Assembly: GCA_025370845.1 (NCBI GenBank)
Contig: JAMXFF010000037.1
Span: 24,761-72,836, forward strand
Direction: 5' to 3'
Source of the DNA: Laspinema palackyanum D2a
Lineage (GTDB): Bacteria > Cyanobacteriota > Cyanobacteriia > Cyanobacteriales > Laspinemataceae
DNA: 48,076 nucleotides
The notes under the pieces are model-generated. The model was not told the DNA's origin. It saw only the letters and a list, made by a program, of their open reading frames with translations, and searched no databases. Position numbers and translations under genes: made by a program. Positions within the stretch are counted from its first letter, which is position 1; every line of letters begins with the position of its first letter. This document shows positions 16,761 through 28,600 of the stretch, piece after piece.

Positions 16761-18566
16761 ATGATACTGACTCCCCCACCTGAAGCGTTCAAATCTGCGC
16801 TCAACACCCCCCGCAAACTCGGGTTGTTGATTCTGCTCTTTTGCTGTTCCCTCTGTCTAATCTTCTTGTCACCTGGGTTGAGTGTCATGGTATTTCCCCC
16901 CCAACTTTTAACGGATCCGTTTTTGCAAGTTCCCACCACCAATTCTGTTCGGGTGGTGTGGTTTACGGAGTTTGCTGGGATTGAGCATCGGGTCGAATAT
17001 GGGGAAAAGGGGGAGAACCGGGTGGGGGCGACTACGATGAAACTGAGTCGGACACAGGAGGACAGGAGATCGCACCTCGGGAGTCAAACCGAAGACGGAT
17101 CAGTGTATCCGAATCCGACAGTCCGAGAGATTTGGCGGCATGAAGCGGAGATTACTGGATTAACCCCAGGAGTGCGAGTCCCCTATTCGGTGACGAGTGT
17201 ACGGGAGGATCAGGTAGAAATTAAGAGCGATCGCTTCACCCTGGCAGCCAACCCGGAACCCGGTAGCAATTTGAAAATTTTGCTCACTTCCGATTATCAG
17301 TTAAAGCCGATGACTGCGGCTAATTTACAGAAAGTTGTCGAAACAGTTGGGCGAGTTGATGGCGTGTTTCATGCCGGTGATTTAATCAATGTTGCCGATC
17401 GCGCTTCGGAATGGTTTGATGACAATCGGGGAAATGCCTTCTTTCCAGTCCTACAAGGTCGCGCTCAGTATAACTTTAAATCCGAGTCGGGAGATCACGT
17501 TTATACCGGGGGTCAAATTATTCAACACGCCCCCCTATTTCCCACCATCGGCAATCATGAAGTGATGGGCCGTTTTTCTACAGAAAAAGATTTATCAGAT
17601 CAGTTTGAGGATGCCTTTCCCCGGGAGATTGCCCATCGCCTTTATCAGGAAAAGAGTGAAGAAATCAATCCTGAAGACTCTCCCGTATTGCGCGATCGCT
17701 GGCTGAGTGACAACTCTTTTAATACCACAACCTTTAATGAAATCTTTAACCTCCCCAATCCTGAAGGCAAAAATTATTACGCCGTCACCTTCGGCGATGT
17801 GCGATTAGTTGTTTTATATATTACCAATATTTGGCGTACTCCCAATCTCGGCCCCAAAGCTAAAGGCCGATATCAAGAACGGGCGGAAGATTTAACTCAA
17901 CCGGAAAAATGGGGATATGGACAACATATTTTTGAACCCATTACTCCGGGAAGTCCACAATATCAATGGCTGGAACAAGAGTTAGCCAGTTCAGACTTTA
18001 CCGAAGCCAAATATAAAATCGTCATGTTTCATCATCCCCCCCATTCTCTCGGGGGAAATGTGGTTCCGCCTTATACCAACCCCGTGCAACGGTTAGAATC
18101 CGATGGGATGGGGCGAATCACCGTGCGCTATGAATATCCTCAAGACCAAGATTATATTATTCGGGATGTCGTCCCCTTGCTTGAATCAGCGGGAGTTCAG
18201 TTAGTCTTTTACGGACATTCTCACCTGTGGAATCGCTTTATTAGTCCCAGTGGAATGCACTTTTTGGAAGCCTCTAATGTGGGGAACAGTTACGGGGCAC
18301 ATGATGAGAATAATCCCCGAGAAGTGCCGGAGAATTATCAAGAAACATATATCGCCACCGGCGATCCCAATGGCTTAGATCCGGTTGTTCCCACTCTTGT
18401 CCCCCTCTTAGATGACAACGGTCAACCGTTACCCTATCTTGCCAGCAATGAGATATCGGCGTTTAGTATTTTCGAGACGAGTACAGGGATGGTCAGCAGC
18501 TACCGTTTTGATGCGCGAAACCCCAATGCACCAGCGGTTAAATTTGACGAATTTAAGTTAAAATAG
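16761..18566 (+). CDS. membrane-anchored metallophosphoesterase, purple-acid-phosphatase-like
   Basis: A 601-residue protein. Residues 18-45 form one hydrophobic segment (LGLLILLFCCSLCLIFL), so it is exported and membrane-anchored or lipidated. Residues about 50-165 look like the fibronectin-like N-terminal domain of purple acid phosphatases (LQVPTTNSVRVVWFTEF). The calcineurin-like core shows TSDYQ (176-180), HAGD (204-207), GNHE (264-267), MFHHPPHS (422-429) and GHSHLW (485-490). The first motif has Asp but neither the usual DxH histidine nor an obvious GDxG, and the Tyr of the GDxxY motif is not visible. The active site is thus atypical. The substrate is unknown; extracellular phosphate scavenging is inference. 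It stands alone on the plus strand. Confidence 0.8.
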   Translation: MILTPPPEAFKSALNTPRKLGLLILLFCCSLCLIFLSPGLSVMVFPPQLLTDPFLQVPTTNSVRVVWFTEFAGIEHRVEYGEKGENRVGATTMKLSRTQEDRRSHLGSQTEDGSVYPNPTVREIWRHEAEITGLTPGVRVPYSVTSVREDQVEIKSDRFTLAANPEPGSNLKILLTSDYQLKPMTAANLQKVVETVGRVDGVFHAGDLINVADRASEWFDDNRGNAFFPVLQGRAQYNFKSESGDHVYTGGQIIQHAPLFPTIGNHEVMGRFSTEKDLSDQFEDAFPREIAHRLYQEKSEEINPEDSPVLRDRWLSDNSFNTTTFNEIFNLPNPEGKNYYAVTFGDVRLVVLYITNIWRTPNLGPKAKGRYQERAEDLTQPEKWGYGQHIFEPITPGSPQYQWLEQELASSDFTEAKYKIVMFHHPPHSLGGNVVPPYTNPVQRLESDGMGRITVRYEYPQDQDYIIRDVVPLLESAGVQLVFYGHSHLWNRFISPSGMHFLEASNVGNSYGAHDENNPREVPENYQETYIATGDPNGLDPVVPTLVPLLDDNGQPLPYLASNEISAFSIFETSTGMVSSYRFDARNPNAPAVKFDEFKLK

Positions 18567-18697
18567 TCTGCATCAACACCCGATTGAGTCTAACTTCTTG
18601 ACATGGCTCAGGACAAGGCAAAATCGGGTTTATCTATCTGAGGTAACCAACCGCCCGACGTAGGAAAAGGAAGATTTTATGATATAGAGTATCGGAA

Positions 18698-19222
18698 TTA
18701 CGGCGACAGTCGGGGAAATCCTAGGCCAGAAAATTCAATCTCGACTCGTCCATCTTTTTCGGTTGCTTTGATGCTACCCCCATTATCCATTAAATAGCGC
18801 GATCGCATTCCTCCATCGGGTAAGAGATAATCACATTTGGGTTCTCCCAGTTTGGTTTCTAACTCCATCAAGGAGTTCAATCTTAACCCTTGGGTTATCT
18901 CTTTTTTCAGTTGATTCACCACAGAATCAGACAGTTCGGGGGGGTCTAATCGAATCGAACCTTCTGGACATTCGGATAAGCGATGATCTAGGACTAGCAT
19001 GGGTCTATCAGCCCTTTCTCGATGAGGTCCACTTGCCCCACGAGGTCGGTGTTGCAAGAATTGGGGTTGGGATAAACCCAAAATTTTGGTGGCTTTGGAG
19101 ACTCCTGGACCAAAGCAAAAGGACCGATTACATTCGGCGGGTTTAGTGAAATGATTCCGAACTAGGATGAGTAATAATAATCCGGATAATCCCGTGTAAA
19201 AGCAAGCTTTAAATGCGCCCAT
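18698..19222 (-). CDS. hypothetical exported protein
   Basis: A 174-residue protein that I do not recognise. Residues 8-22 (FYTGLSGLLLLILV) form a signal peptide or single membrane helix; the rest is soluble, with two Cys near residues 31-36 and a C-terminal block containing LMELETKLGEPKCDYLLPDGG, SRYLMDNGGSIKATE and VEIEFSGLG. The pattern suggests a small beta-rich periplasmic domain. It lies just downstream of the two WD40 genes on the same strand, 65 nt from the nearer one, so it could be cotranscribed with them. Confidence 0.6.
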   Translation of the reverse strand: MGAFKACFYTGLSGLLLLILVRNHFTKPAECNRSFCFGPGVSKATKILGLSQPQFLQHRPRGASGPHRERADRPMLVLDHRLSECPEGSIRLDPPELSDSVVNQLKKEITQGLRLNSLMELETKLGEPKCDYLLPDGGMRSRYLMDNGGSIKATEKDGRVEIEFSGLGFPRLSP

Positions 19223-19286
19223 AAATTATCCTGAGTTGAGGGTAAATATCATTAAGAATGTCAACCTCTTCTTCTGAATCCATTTT

Positions 19287-20534
19287 CTAAGAATCCGGCA
19301 TTTGCCAGAGTTTAATGGTTTTATCACTGCTACCGCTAACGAGCATTTTACCATCGCCAGTCATGGCTACGGCATTGACACTATCGGAATGTCCCGTTAA
19401 GGTTTGAATTTCCTGCTGGCTTCTGAGGTCCCAGAGTTTCAGGGTATGGTCTGAACTGGCGGAAACCAGCATTTTTCCGGCAGGACTGATGGCAAGACTA
19501 TTGATGCGATCGCCATGTCCGGTTAAGGTGCAAATCTCCGTAGCTGTTTTGATATCCCAAAGTTTAATAGTTTTATCTAAACTGCCACTGGCTAAGATTA
19601 AATTATCAGGAAATATCCCCACAGCAGTCACGCCGTCCGAATGCCCCAATAATGGGGGAAATTCTTCTGATGTTTCTATATTCCAGAGTTTAATGGTTTT
19701 ATCTAAACTGCCACTGGCTAAAATGCGATTATTCGGACTGATTGCCAAGGACGTTACTGCCGCTAAATGTCCGGTTAAGGTGACCAATTCTTGTCCGGTG
19801 ATGCCATTCCAGAGGCGAATGGTTTGGTCGAGACTGCCACTTGCCAGAAGAGTGCCATCGGGACTGAAGATGACGGCATTGACCCATTGTTTATGTCCGG
19901 TTTTGGTGAATAAAGGTTGTCCGGTTTGGGCTTTCCAAAGTTTGACGGTTTTATCATTACTACAACTGGCTAAAGTCCAGCCATTGTAACTGAGTGCGAC
20001 AGAATTTACGGGGTAAGAATGGCCCATCAGCGTGAGAAGTTCTTCGCCGGTTTTGAGGTTCCAGAGTTTAATGGTTTTATCCCAACTGCCACTAGCGAGG
20101 AGTTGACCCTCGGCATCTAAGGCGATCGCACTGACGGGGCGAAAATGGCCGGTTAGGGTCGCTTGACATTCCATGCCGGGGGTTTTTAACACTTCCACCG
20201 GAGAGACGGGTGTGGCGGTCAAATCCGGGGACTCGGGAGAAGCATGAGGATTAAAGGAAGAGGAAACCTGGGTCAAATGAGACTGAAGAACTTGGGTTTC
20301 TTGTTCCAGTTGCTTAATTAGATGGCTGGCACTTCTGAGTTCGTCCTGCTGCGATCGCAGGGTAGCCCAGAGGCGTTTGGCCCAAGCTACTTTTGCCCGT
20401 TCTTTCGATAAAATAATCGGTCGAATATCCGGGGTAACCGATGCGGGATAGGGGGTCAAATCCCAGCCACATTGGGCACAGCGATCGCATTCTCCTTTCG
20501 TAAATTCAGCTTGACAAATCGGACAGTTAGACAT
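19287..20534 (-). CDS. zinc-ribbon / seven-bladed WD40 repeat protein
   Basis: 415 residues. The N-terminus carries a zinc ribbon with CPIC (C4, C7) and CAQC (C19, C22) and GWDL, followed by a helical motif KVAWAKRLWATLRSQ and a short coiled coil (about 60-90). A flexible Ser/Pro segment leads to seven WD repeats (LTGHxxxVxxLAISPxGxxLASGSxDKTIKLW) that would close one beta-propeller, a protein-binding platform. No enzyme domain is present. The neighbour at 20598-22430 has the same overall plan, so the pair arose by duplication. Function unknown; a scaffold role is inference. Confidence 0.85.
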   Translation of the reverse strand: MSNCPICQAEFTKGECDRCAQCGWDLTPYPASVTPDIRPIILSKERAKVAWAKRLWATLRSQQDELRSASHLIKQLEQETQVLQSHLTQVSSSFNPHASPESPDLTATPVSPVEVLKTPGMECQATLTGHFRPVSAIALDAEGQLLASGSWDKTIKLWNLKTGEELLTLMGHSYPVNSVALSYNGWTLASCSNDKTVKLWKAQTGQPLFTKTGHKQWVNAVIFSPDGTLLASGSLDQTIRLWNGITGQELVTLTGHLAAVTSLAISPNNRILASGSLDKTIKLWNIETSEEFPPLLGHSDGVTAVGIFPDNLILASGSLDKTIKLWDIKTATEICTLTGHGDRINSLAISPAGKMLVSASSDHTLKLWDLRSQQEIQTLTGHSDSVNAVAMTGDGKMLVSGSSDKTIKLWQMPDS

Positions 20535-20597
20535 AAGGGTTTAGATAGACGGGCAACAGAACTGATTGAGTCCGAACTAACCCCGGATGGCAGGGGG

Positions 20598-22430
20598 TTA
20601 ATGGTCACCAATTCCCCAAATTTTAATCTTACCCCCATCAAACCCCGTGACAATTTTATCTCCGTTGGGACCAATGGCGCTGCATAACATATACCCCTCA
20701 TTGCCGTGAGTGGTTTTCAACGGAGGAATGGTATGAATGGGTCTAGCTTGCTCTAAATCCCAGATTTTAATCGTCCCATCATCGGAACTGCTGGCCATCA
20801 TATTATTCTGGGAAATAGAAACCGAAGTCACCCCACTGGAATGATCCGCCAGGGTGTACAAAAGTTTGCCAGTTCCGACATTCCAGAGGCGCAGGGTCGT
20901 ATCATTACTTCCACTGGCCAAGATATTGCCATCAGGACTAATAGCAACGGAACAGACGGATCCGGTATGTTCCGTGAGGGTATGGAGTAATTCTCCGGTG
21001 AGTAAGTTTCTAATTTTAATCATATTATCATTTCCCCCACTAATCAGGGTATTTCCTTGGGGACTAATCGAGATAGACCGAACCGTACTCGTATGTCCGT
21101 AAAATGTCCCAATTAATTCCTGGGTATCCAAATTCCATAAGGCAATGGTTTTATCTGCACCGCCACTCACTAGCATATTTCCTTTGGGATGAAATGCCAA
21201 GGCATTCACCCATCCTGTATGTCCTCGCAGGGTGAAGCGGAGTTTGCCGGTTTTGAGTTCCCAAAGTTTGATGGTATTATCTCCACTGCCACTGGCGAAG
21301 AGTTCGCCATTGGGGGAAATGGCCAAGGCGATCGCAGAACCCGTGTGACCGATTCCGGTTTTAATCAGATTTCCGGTGTTGATTTCCCAAATTTTAACGG
21401 TTTTATCATTACTGCCACTGACCAAAAAATTTCCATTCGGGTCAAGTGCCACCGTTCGCACTGCTTTTTGATGTTCTACGACTTGTAGGCAGCGGAAAAA
21501 CCGATAGGGTTGATAATCTTCTATGGCCATTTTCGCTTTGGGTAAATGACTGCGTTTGAGCAACGCATAAGCCCATCGCTGGACGGCTTCCGATGGATCG
21601 GCCAAGGAGGAAATCAATAAATTAACCATTTCTGCTTCAAATTCAACCGCCTCATTGGCTCGACTTTTAGCTTCAAGCTCAGCATTTAATTCTTTGATTT
21701 TTTCTTGGAAACTGGCGGATTTTTTTTGTTCAGAAATCAGTTTATTTGTTAAATTTAATTGTTCCGCTTGAGATTCGGTTAACTGATTTGTTAATTCCTG
21801 AATTTTGAGAGAGGATTCTGCTTCTGCGGGGGGTTTCAATCGGGCTATTTCTTGATGCAGGTTGGCCAACAGGTCTTTTAAATCCTGGGGTTCTATCATA
21901 GGATTACTGCTCGATTGAAGGGGATGAAGGGATTGAAAATTTTGTGAGCGATCGCCATTGCTTTGCTGTAACTCAGAGAACACTTGATCCAGTCGAGACT
22001 CTAACTCTTGGTCCCGAGCTAGGCGCTCTTGCCGCTCATGGTTAATCTCCAGTTCAAGGCGAGCGCGCTGTTGGCGGACTTCCTCACTCTCAAATAACAG
22101 GCGATCGACCTGTTCCTGGGCATTAATTCGTTCTTTGCCTGCCCGATCTAACCGTTCCCAAACTTTAGATAACTGTCCTTCAATGTCGGCTAATTTCCAC
22201 TCTAACTGTTTAACGGCTGAGTCGCGTTCCTGAACCAGAGCCCAGACGTTTCGCGCCCAAAATAGTTTGGTCCCTTCCCCGGGAGAATTCGCTTCGGGCA
22301 ACTCCCCCGGCATTAACGGAGGATCCAACGTTACATCCCACCCACAGGTTGGGCAGAGTGTCTGTTCCCCCTGCACATATTCCGTGCCACACACCGGACA
22401 TTTAAACGCACCCAAGCTCACCCTATTCAT
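20598..22430 (-). CDS. zinc-ribbon / coiled-coil / WD40 repeat protein
   Basis: 610 residues. It has an N-terminal zinc ribbon with CPVC (C11, C14) and CPTC (C26, C29) plus GWDV; a shared helical motif (FWARNVWALVQERD, about 57-70); and a long coiled coil (about 60-265, rich in Glu/Gln/Lys/Leu). A HEAT-like segment at 268-315 contains SEAVQRWAYALL and YQPYRFFRC, and seven WD repeats (316-610) follow, the last diverged (FDGGKIKIWG). The SEAVQR...PYRFF segment recurs in the WD40 protein at 45677-47830. It starts after AGAAGG. It lies 63 nt upstream of its zinc-ribbon paralogue on the same strand, a probable operon. No catalytic domain is seen; probably a scaffold. Confidence 0.85.
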   Translation of the reverse strand: MNRVSLGAFKCPVCGTEYVQGEQTLCPTCGWDVTLDPPLMPGELPEANSPGEGTKLFWARNVWALVQERDSAVKQLEWKLADIEGQLSKVWERLDRAGKERINAQEQVDRLLFESEEVRQQRARLELEINHERQERLARDQELESRLDQVFSELQQSNGDRSQNFQSLHPLQSSSNPMIEPQDLKDLLANLHQEIARLKPPAEAESSLKIQELTNQLTESQAEQLNLTNKLISEQKKSASFQEKIKELNAELEAKSRANEAVEFEAEMVNLLISSLADPSEAVQRWAYALLKRSHLPKAKMAIEDYQPYRFFRCLQVVEHQKAVRTVALDPNGNFLVSGSNDKTVKIWEINTGNLIKTGIGHTGSAIALAISPNGELFASGSGDNTIKLWELKTGKLRFTLRGHTGWVNALAFHPKGNMLVSGGADKTIALWNLDTQELIGTFYGHTSTVRSISISPQGNTLISGGNDNMIKIRNLLTGELLHTLTEHTGSVCSVAISPDGNILASGSNDTTLRLWNVGTGKLLYTLADHSSGVTSVSISQNNMMASSSDDGTIKIWDLEQARPIHTIPPLKTTHGNEGYMLCSAIGPNGDKIVTGFDGGKIKIWGIGDH

Positions 22431-22664
22431 ACCTTCTACCCGCCAGAAATTCGATCACCCTTATCAGCATCTATTGTTATGCTAATGGTTTCCCATGCCT
22501 TTAGCCTAAGACCTCGGTATCGCCTTCCATCGATACAGGACTTAACGATCGCACCGATGTAAGATGGACATTGCCAAGCCAAGGCTACATTTATAGTTTT
22601 GAACCTGGACTGGCGTTAGTTCTAAGATAGGGCAGTGACGAGGTTCCTCCTCAACCCCAGTTTT

Positions 22665-25600
22665 TCATCGCTGCAACTCATCTTGTAAAGCGGGTTTGAG
22701 GCGTTCATACTCCAAGTAAATCGATCGCACCAGTGCCAATGCCTCTGGGGGTAAGAGGGTTCCCTCTTCTGAACTCGTTCGGGCCAGCTTTTCTAGCTCT
22801 TTGCTCAATTGCGCCAAGGGTTTGGCGCCGAGGGTGGCACTGGTGGATTTTAAAGTGTGAGCCGAACGATGAAGGGTGGGAGCATCTTGTTGTTGCACAG
22901 AAGTTTCCAGGGTTTCTAACAGATTGGGTAAATCGTTTAGATAACTCTCAACCACTTCAATAAACGCTTCTGGCTCATCTTCCCCCACCATTTCTCGTAA
23001 GTTTTGCAATGCTTTGGCATCGATGGGAGGTTCAGGGCTGAAGTCGGAGAATGAAGAATTAGACATGGGAGTTGGGGGAGATGGGGGAGATGGGGGAGTT
23101 GGGGGAGTTGGGGGAGTTGGGGGGGATGGGGGAGTTGGGGGAGAGACAGACTGCGGTGGTTCGGATACATCTGATGTCTCTGCCAGTGGTAAGGGTTCAG
23201 AATAGAGATGACATCCAGCTAGTGCTTGGGCGAGGGCTTCCATGCGAATGGGTTTGCTAATGTAATCATCCATTCCCGCTTGCAGACAGATTTCCCGATC
23301 GCCTTGCATAGCATTAGCTGTCATGGCAATAATCCAAGGGCGTCCCGTGGGGGAAACATCCCGGCGTTCACTCCATTCTAAGCAGATGCGCCTTGTGGCT
23401 TCTAAACCATCCATTTCAGGCATTTGCACATCCATGAGGATGACATCGTAGCTTTGACGATTTAGGGAGGCGATCGCCTCCAATCCGTTACTGGCGACAT
23501 CGGCACGATATCCCATCCGTTCTAAAATCCGCAATGCCACCTTTTGGTTCACCACATTATCTTCCGCTAACAGAATCTTCAAAGGGCGATCGCCCTTGAG
23601 AGGAGTAGACTGGCGCGGCAAACCAGGAGCACGGCGGTCCTTTGAATTTTTCCGGTTCGATTGCCGAGAGAAAATTCCAATCAAGATATCAAACAGTTGG
23701 GATTGTTTGATCGGCTTACTCAAAAACGCGGCAAAATCGATTCCGGAAACTTCCCGAGAAACGGGTTGCCAACCCAGAGAGGTCAACATCACCAAAGGTA
23801 AGCGATCGCCATCGGGGAGTTGACGAATCGCCCCGGCTAGGGCCAACCCATCCATGTCCGGCATCTGCATATCCAAAATAGCCAGGTCAAAACGGGTCTG
23901 GGAATTTTGCAACCCCGCCAACGCTTCCGGGCCCGAAGCTGCTGCTGTGGTTAGCATTCCCCAGGATTGGGCTTGGCGGGTGAGAATCAGACGATTGGTG
24001 GCATTATCATCCACAATCAGTAAATGTTTGCCGGTGAGTTGAGGCACTTCATCTTCTGGACTCACCGAGGCCAACTGCGAGGTAGCTGCGGCCTGAATGG
24101 TAAAATGGAACGTCGAACCGACCCCAATCTGACTTTCCACCCACATCGTACCGCCCATCAGTTCGCTCAGGCGCTTGGCGATCGCCAAACCCAAACCTGT
24201 ACCCCCATATTTGCGGGTGGTGGAAGAATCCACCTGAGAAAACGACTTAAACAGGCGATCCATGCGATCGCGGGGAATCCCCACCCCGGTATCTTTCACC
24301 GAAAAATGAATTTGATAAATCCCCCCCTGAGTTCCCGCTTCTATCCGGTTCCCCAACTGGGAATCCTGCACTAACGTCGCATTTACCGAGACAATCGTCT
24401 CTCCTTCCTGGGTAAATTTGACCGCATTACTGAGTAGATTCACCAAGATTTGGCGCAAGCGGGTGACATCGCCGATGATGGCTTCGGGGGTTTGGGGACC
24501 GAACAAATAGGCCAGTTCGAGTTGTTTTTCTGCGGCTTTAGAGGCTACCAAGTCCAGACATTCCTCGATGCAGGTTCGCAGATTAAACGGATGTTCCTCC
24601 AAATCCATCTTCCCGGACTCAATTTTGGAGAAGTCGAGGATGTCGTTAATAATCGTCAGCAAGCCATCGCCACTGGTGCGAATCGTTTCCACAAAGTCGC
24701 GCTGATCGGCATTCAAGGGGGTATCCAACAGCAACCCAGTCATGCCAATCACCGCATTCATGGGAGTGCGGATTTCGTGGCTCATGGTAGCGAGGAATTC
24801 ACTCTTGGCTCGGTTAGCCGCTTCTGCGGCTTCCTGTGCTTGCAACGCGGCTTGGCTTTTGAAAGCCACTTCCTGACGGGCGAGGGTTTCCTGTTCCAGG
24901 AGTCGGGCTTGAGCGAGGGCAATCCCCACTTGTTCGGCGACGGCTTCACACAACTCAATTTCCTCGCGAGTCCAGCGTCGGAAGCGATCGCACTGATGCA
25001 TCCCGATCACCCCATTCGGTACTCCCTGATAGGAGGTCCGCACCGCTAACATGGACTTGACTCCAATCTGCCGACACATCGCCTCCGCTCCTTTGAGCAG
25101 GGGTTCCTTATAGACATCCGGGGACACCAGCACCGTATCGAAGGCTACCAGTTGTTCCGCATGAGGATTCCCCACTACTGGCACCTCAAAGTTCATCATG
25201 GATTGAGCTCCAGGCTCTAAATACTCCGCAACTAAGGGCATTCTCGGTGGGTCCGAGGGAATGTAACTATGAATCAAACAGCGATTCACCCCAAATGCCT
25301 GACCAATTTGAGAGGCAGTGGTCTGAAAAATCTTTTGAGTATCTAAACTTTGGCGGATTTCCCGCGTTATTTGAGACAGGAGCAAACTGCGATGGAGTTG
25401 CTGTTGCAGGGCAATTTGAGCGTGATTCCGCTCGATCTCACCGCCGATCCATTGGGCCATCAGTTTCAACAAATTTTGATCCACTGATTTAAAGGGTTGA
25501 GTCCGACCCTGGAAAGAGGAAAAGCTCAGACAACCGTAAACCAGCCCCGAGACAATCACTCGCACTCCCAGATAGGCTTCTAATCCCCGCATTTTGTAGG

Positions 25601-28600
25601 CCGGATGCGATCGCCACTCGGAGTCACTGGCGCAGGGGATGCAGACGGGCTCCGGTTCCCGGACGGCAACGGAGCAATAGGTGAGTTCTAATTTAAAGGC
25701 ATCCCCTTGGGTCAAGGGAATTAAACTATTAGCGGGTAATTGCAGGGCGATCGCCTCGATGGTAGAAGCACGCTCAATCCCGTCTCGACTCTCCCTCGGG
25801 CTGTCTAAACGGCCTACCATGCCAATATTCAAGCCAAACCGCAGACATCCCATCTCTAACATCCGCGATAGTCTGGTGTCAAAGTCCAGACTGCGATCGG
25901 CGGTCACGGAATAGAGTGCCCGAATCGCTGCCTCACTCTCTTTCAAGGAGGCAATTAATTGAGTCTTTTCCCACTCGGCCTGTTTGCGGAAGGTAATATC
26001 ATTGAGGGTGCCACTAATCCCGGTCAACTCTCCGGCCTGATTGCGACTTCCTCGGGCAAAGACCTCAATCCAACGGTAGCTTCCCGCTTTGGTGCGATAC
26101 CGCATCTCATCTTCACAGTTCTGCTGTTCTCCAGAAATGAGTGCTTCTAAATATTGGGAAAAGGGCTGGACGTCCGGCTCATAAATGTAATTTAACCAGG
26201 ACGTGCCAAGGGTCTGGTCAATCTCAAATCCGGTAATTTCCTCCCAAGCGGGATTGAGAAAGGTGAAGGAACCCTGAGCATCGGTCTGGAAAATTACCTC
26301 TTTAATGCTATCCACCACGGAGCGATATTTTTCCTGGCTTTGGCGCAGGGCTTCTGCGGCTTCAAACCGTTCGGTAATATCCTGAACCATGCCTAGGGCA
26401 AATTTCGGATTGCCATTGGCATCCCGAATGATGGAAACGGTTACATCAACCCAGATCCGCGATCCGTCCTTGCAAATATAACGCTTCTGCATTTCGTAGC
26501 TGGGGCGTTCTGCGGCTACCACTGCCTGAAATAGGGGGAGTTCTTTCTGTAAATCTTCAGGATCCGTGAAGTCAGAAAAACTCAGGGTAGAGAGTTCGGT
26601 TTCAGAGTAGCCCAGCATCTTCTCAAAGGCGGGATTACACTTGAGAATCCGTCCCTCATCCAAGGTCCCCAAGGCGATGCCAATGGCGGCCCCTTCAAAG
26701 ACGATCCGGAGTTGAGCGGCGCTTTCGGCAAGGGCTTCTTCTGCTTCCTTGCGTTGGGTGATGTCATGGGCGACAGCGTAGAGTAATCCTTGTTCGCGAA
26801 AGGGGGTGGTGTTCCAGCGCACCCAACGATAGGAGCCATCTTTGCAGCGATAGCGGTTTTCAAAACCCAGGGTGTCTAGGTTTAAGTCACTCAGTTTCGC
26901 GGTTTCCGATAGGGTGGCGGCGCGATCGTCCGGATGGACGAATTCGATAAAGGGTTGGGAAAACAGTTCTTCGTCGGTGTAACCGAGGATTTTTCCCCAG
27001 GCGGGATTGAGGCGTTTGAAATATCCATCGAATCCGGCGATACAGAGCATATCCAGGGAGAGGGTGAAGAACCGATCGCGTTCCTGTTCGGCGTTTTTGC
27101 GATCGGTGATATCCTGGGCTACTACCATCACGGAGTCGATTTGGCTGGTTTCGGTTCGCACGGGTACGGTGTGGGTCAGGTACCACCGCCCATTCCAGGG
27201 CATTTCCTGGATGACTGAGGTTGAGTTACCCTCGATCGCCTCAATACTCTGTTCTAAAAGGGTTCGCGCTTCTGATGAAAATACCTCACTGAGGGTTTTA
27301 CCTTCTACGAAGGCTTTAGAAAGACCGGCAGGCTCTAAACCGGCCCCTTCTGCGAGTAAAAACCGTTGATTTCGGTCTAAAAGGAAGACGACTCCCTGGG
27401 GAAAGTTACGGGTCAGGGTGCGATAGAGTTCTTCTCGTTGACGGAGGGCTTCTTGCGATCGCACCTGTTCGGTCCGGTTTGTCGCTACCCCAATCACCCC
27501 GCTCACGGTGCCGCTTTCATCCCAGATTGGGGTTAATTTATGTTCATAAATTAATCCATTGCAATTGCCAATCCAGTTTTCTTCTTTCCCGTTAAACACC
27601 TGATGGATTTGCTGGAGGATACTCGGCTGCTGGGCGTAACAATCGAAAATGGAGGTCCCGATTACCTTGTCGGAATTCAACCCTAAGGATGAGAGTTCTT
27701 TTCCTTCCAATAGGGTAATGATGCCATGACGATCGGTGGCGTAGAGGAGCACGGGAGACTGTTTGACGAGGGTTTTTAAGTGTGCTGTACTCTCTCGCAG
27801 TGCTGCTTCTATCCGTTGGCGTTGGTTGATTTCTCCTTGTAATTTCTGGTTAGCGGTTTGCCATTGTCCGGTTCTTTCGGCTACTCGCCCTTCTAGTTCT
27901 AAGTTGAGCGATCGCAGGGCGATTTCTTGCTGTTTGCGATCGGTAATATCCTCGATCATCAACAGGGTTAAGCTCGGTTTCCCCTCGAATGCTGTAATCT
28001 GGGAAACTATCATCTGAGCAGTCCGCATTTCTCCATCTTTCCGGCGGTAATTCTGCTCTTGTCCATCGGTACTCTTGAAAGATGTCTCTTGTCCGATGGG
28101 GATTTCCTCCTCCAGTTGCATCAGTTGGGGCTCTGAGCTTAAGTCGCTCCAGGTGATGGCATTCAGTTCCTCAGCGCTATATCCGAGCATCTGTTGCAGC
28201 GCTAGATTGGGTTGGGTGATGTTGCCTTCGGGGGTCACTAGGGCAATTCCCAGGGGCGATCGCTCAATGACGGTTCTCAACAGCACTTCGTTTTCCCGCA
28301 ATGCTGTTTCCACCTGCTGCCGTTCGGTAATTTCTGTCTGCAGTTGCTGGTTGGCTTGCTCTAACTGCTCTGGGGACGCCAATGCCAAGGCTTTGGGAAT
28401 CAGGGGGACCAGTAAAAGCGCCGTGGCGAGGGAGACGGAGGCGGTGATCGCTTTGATTCCCCCGGATAGCCAATAGTCCGGATGCCACAAGGTCCAGATT
28501 TCCATTAAATGGCTGGTCCCACAGGAGATGATAAATGCCCCAAATAATACAAAAATCCAACTAAAGGGCAGGTCTTTACGATTGCGGATAAAATATAACA

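Noticed and set aside
24820-25380. Second GAF domain of the hybrid kinase as another cyanobacteriochrome
   Set aside because: It lacks both the CH-type bilin cysteine and a DXCF motif; it is an ordinary GAF domain.
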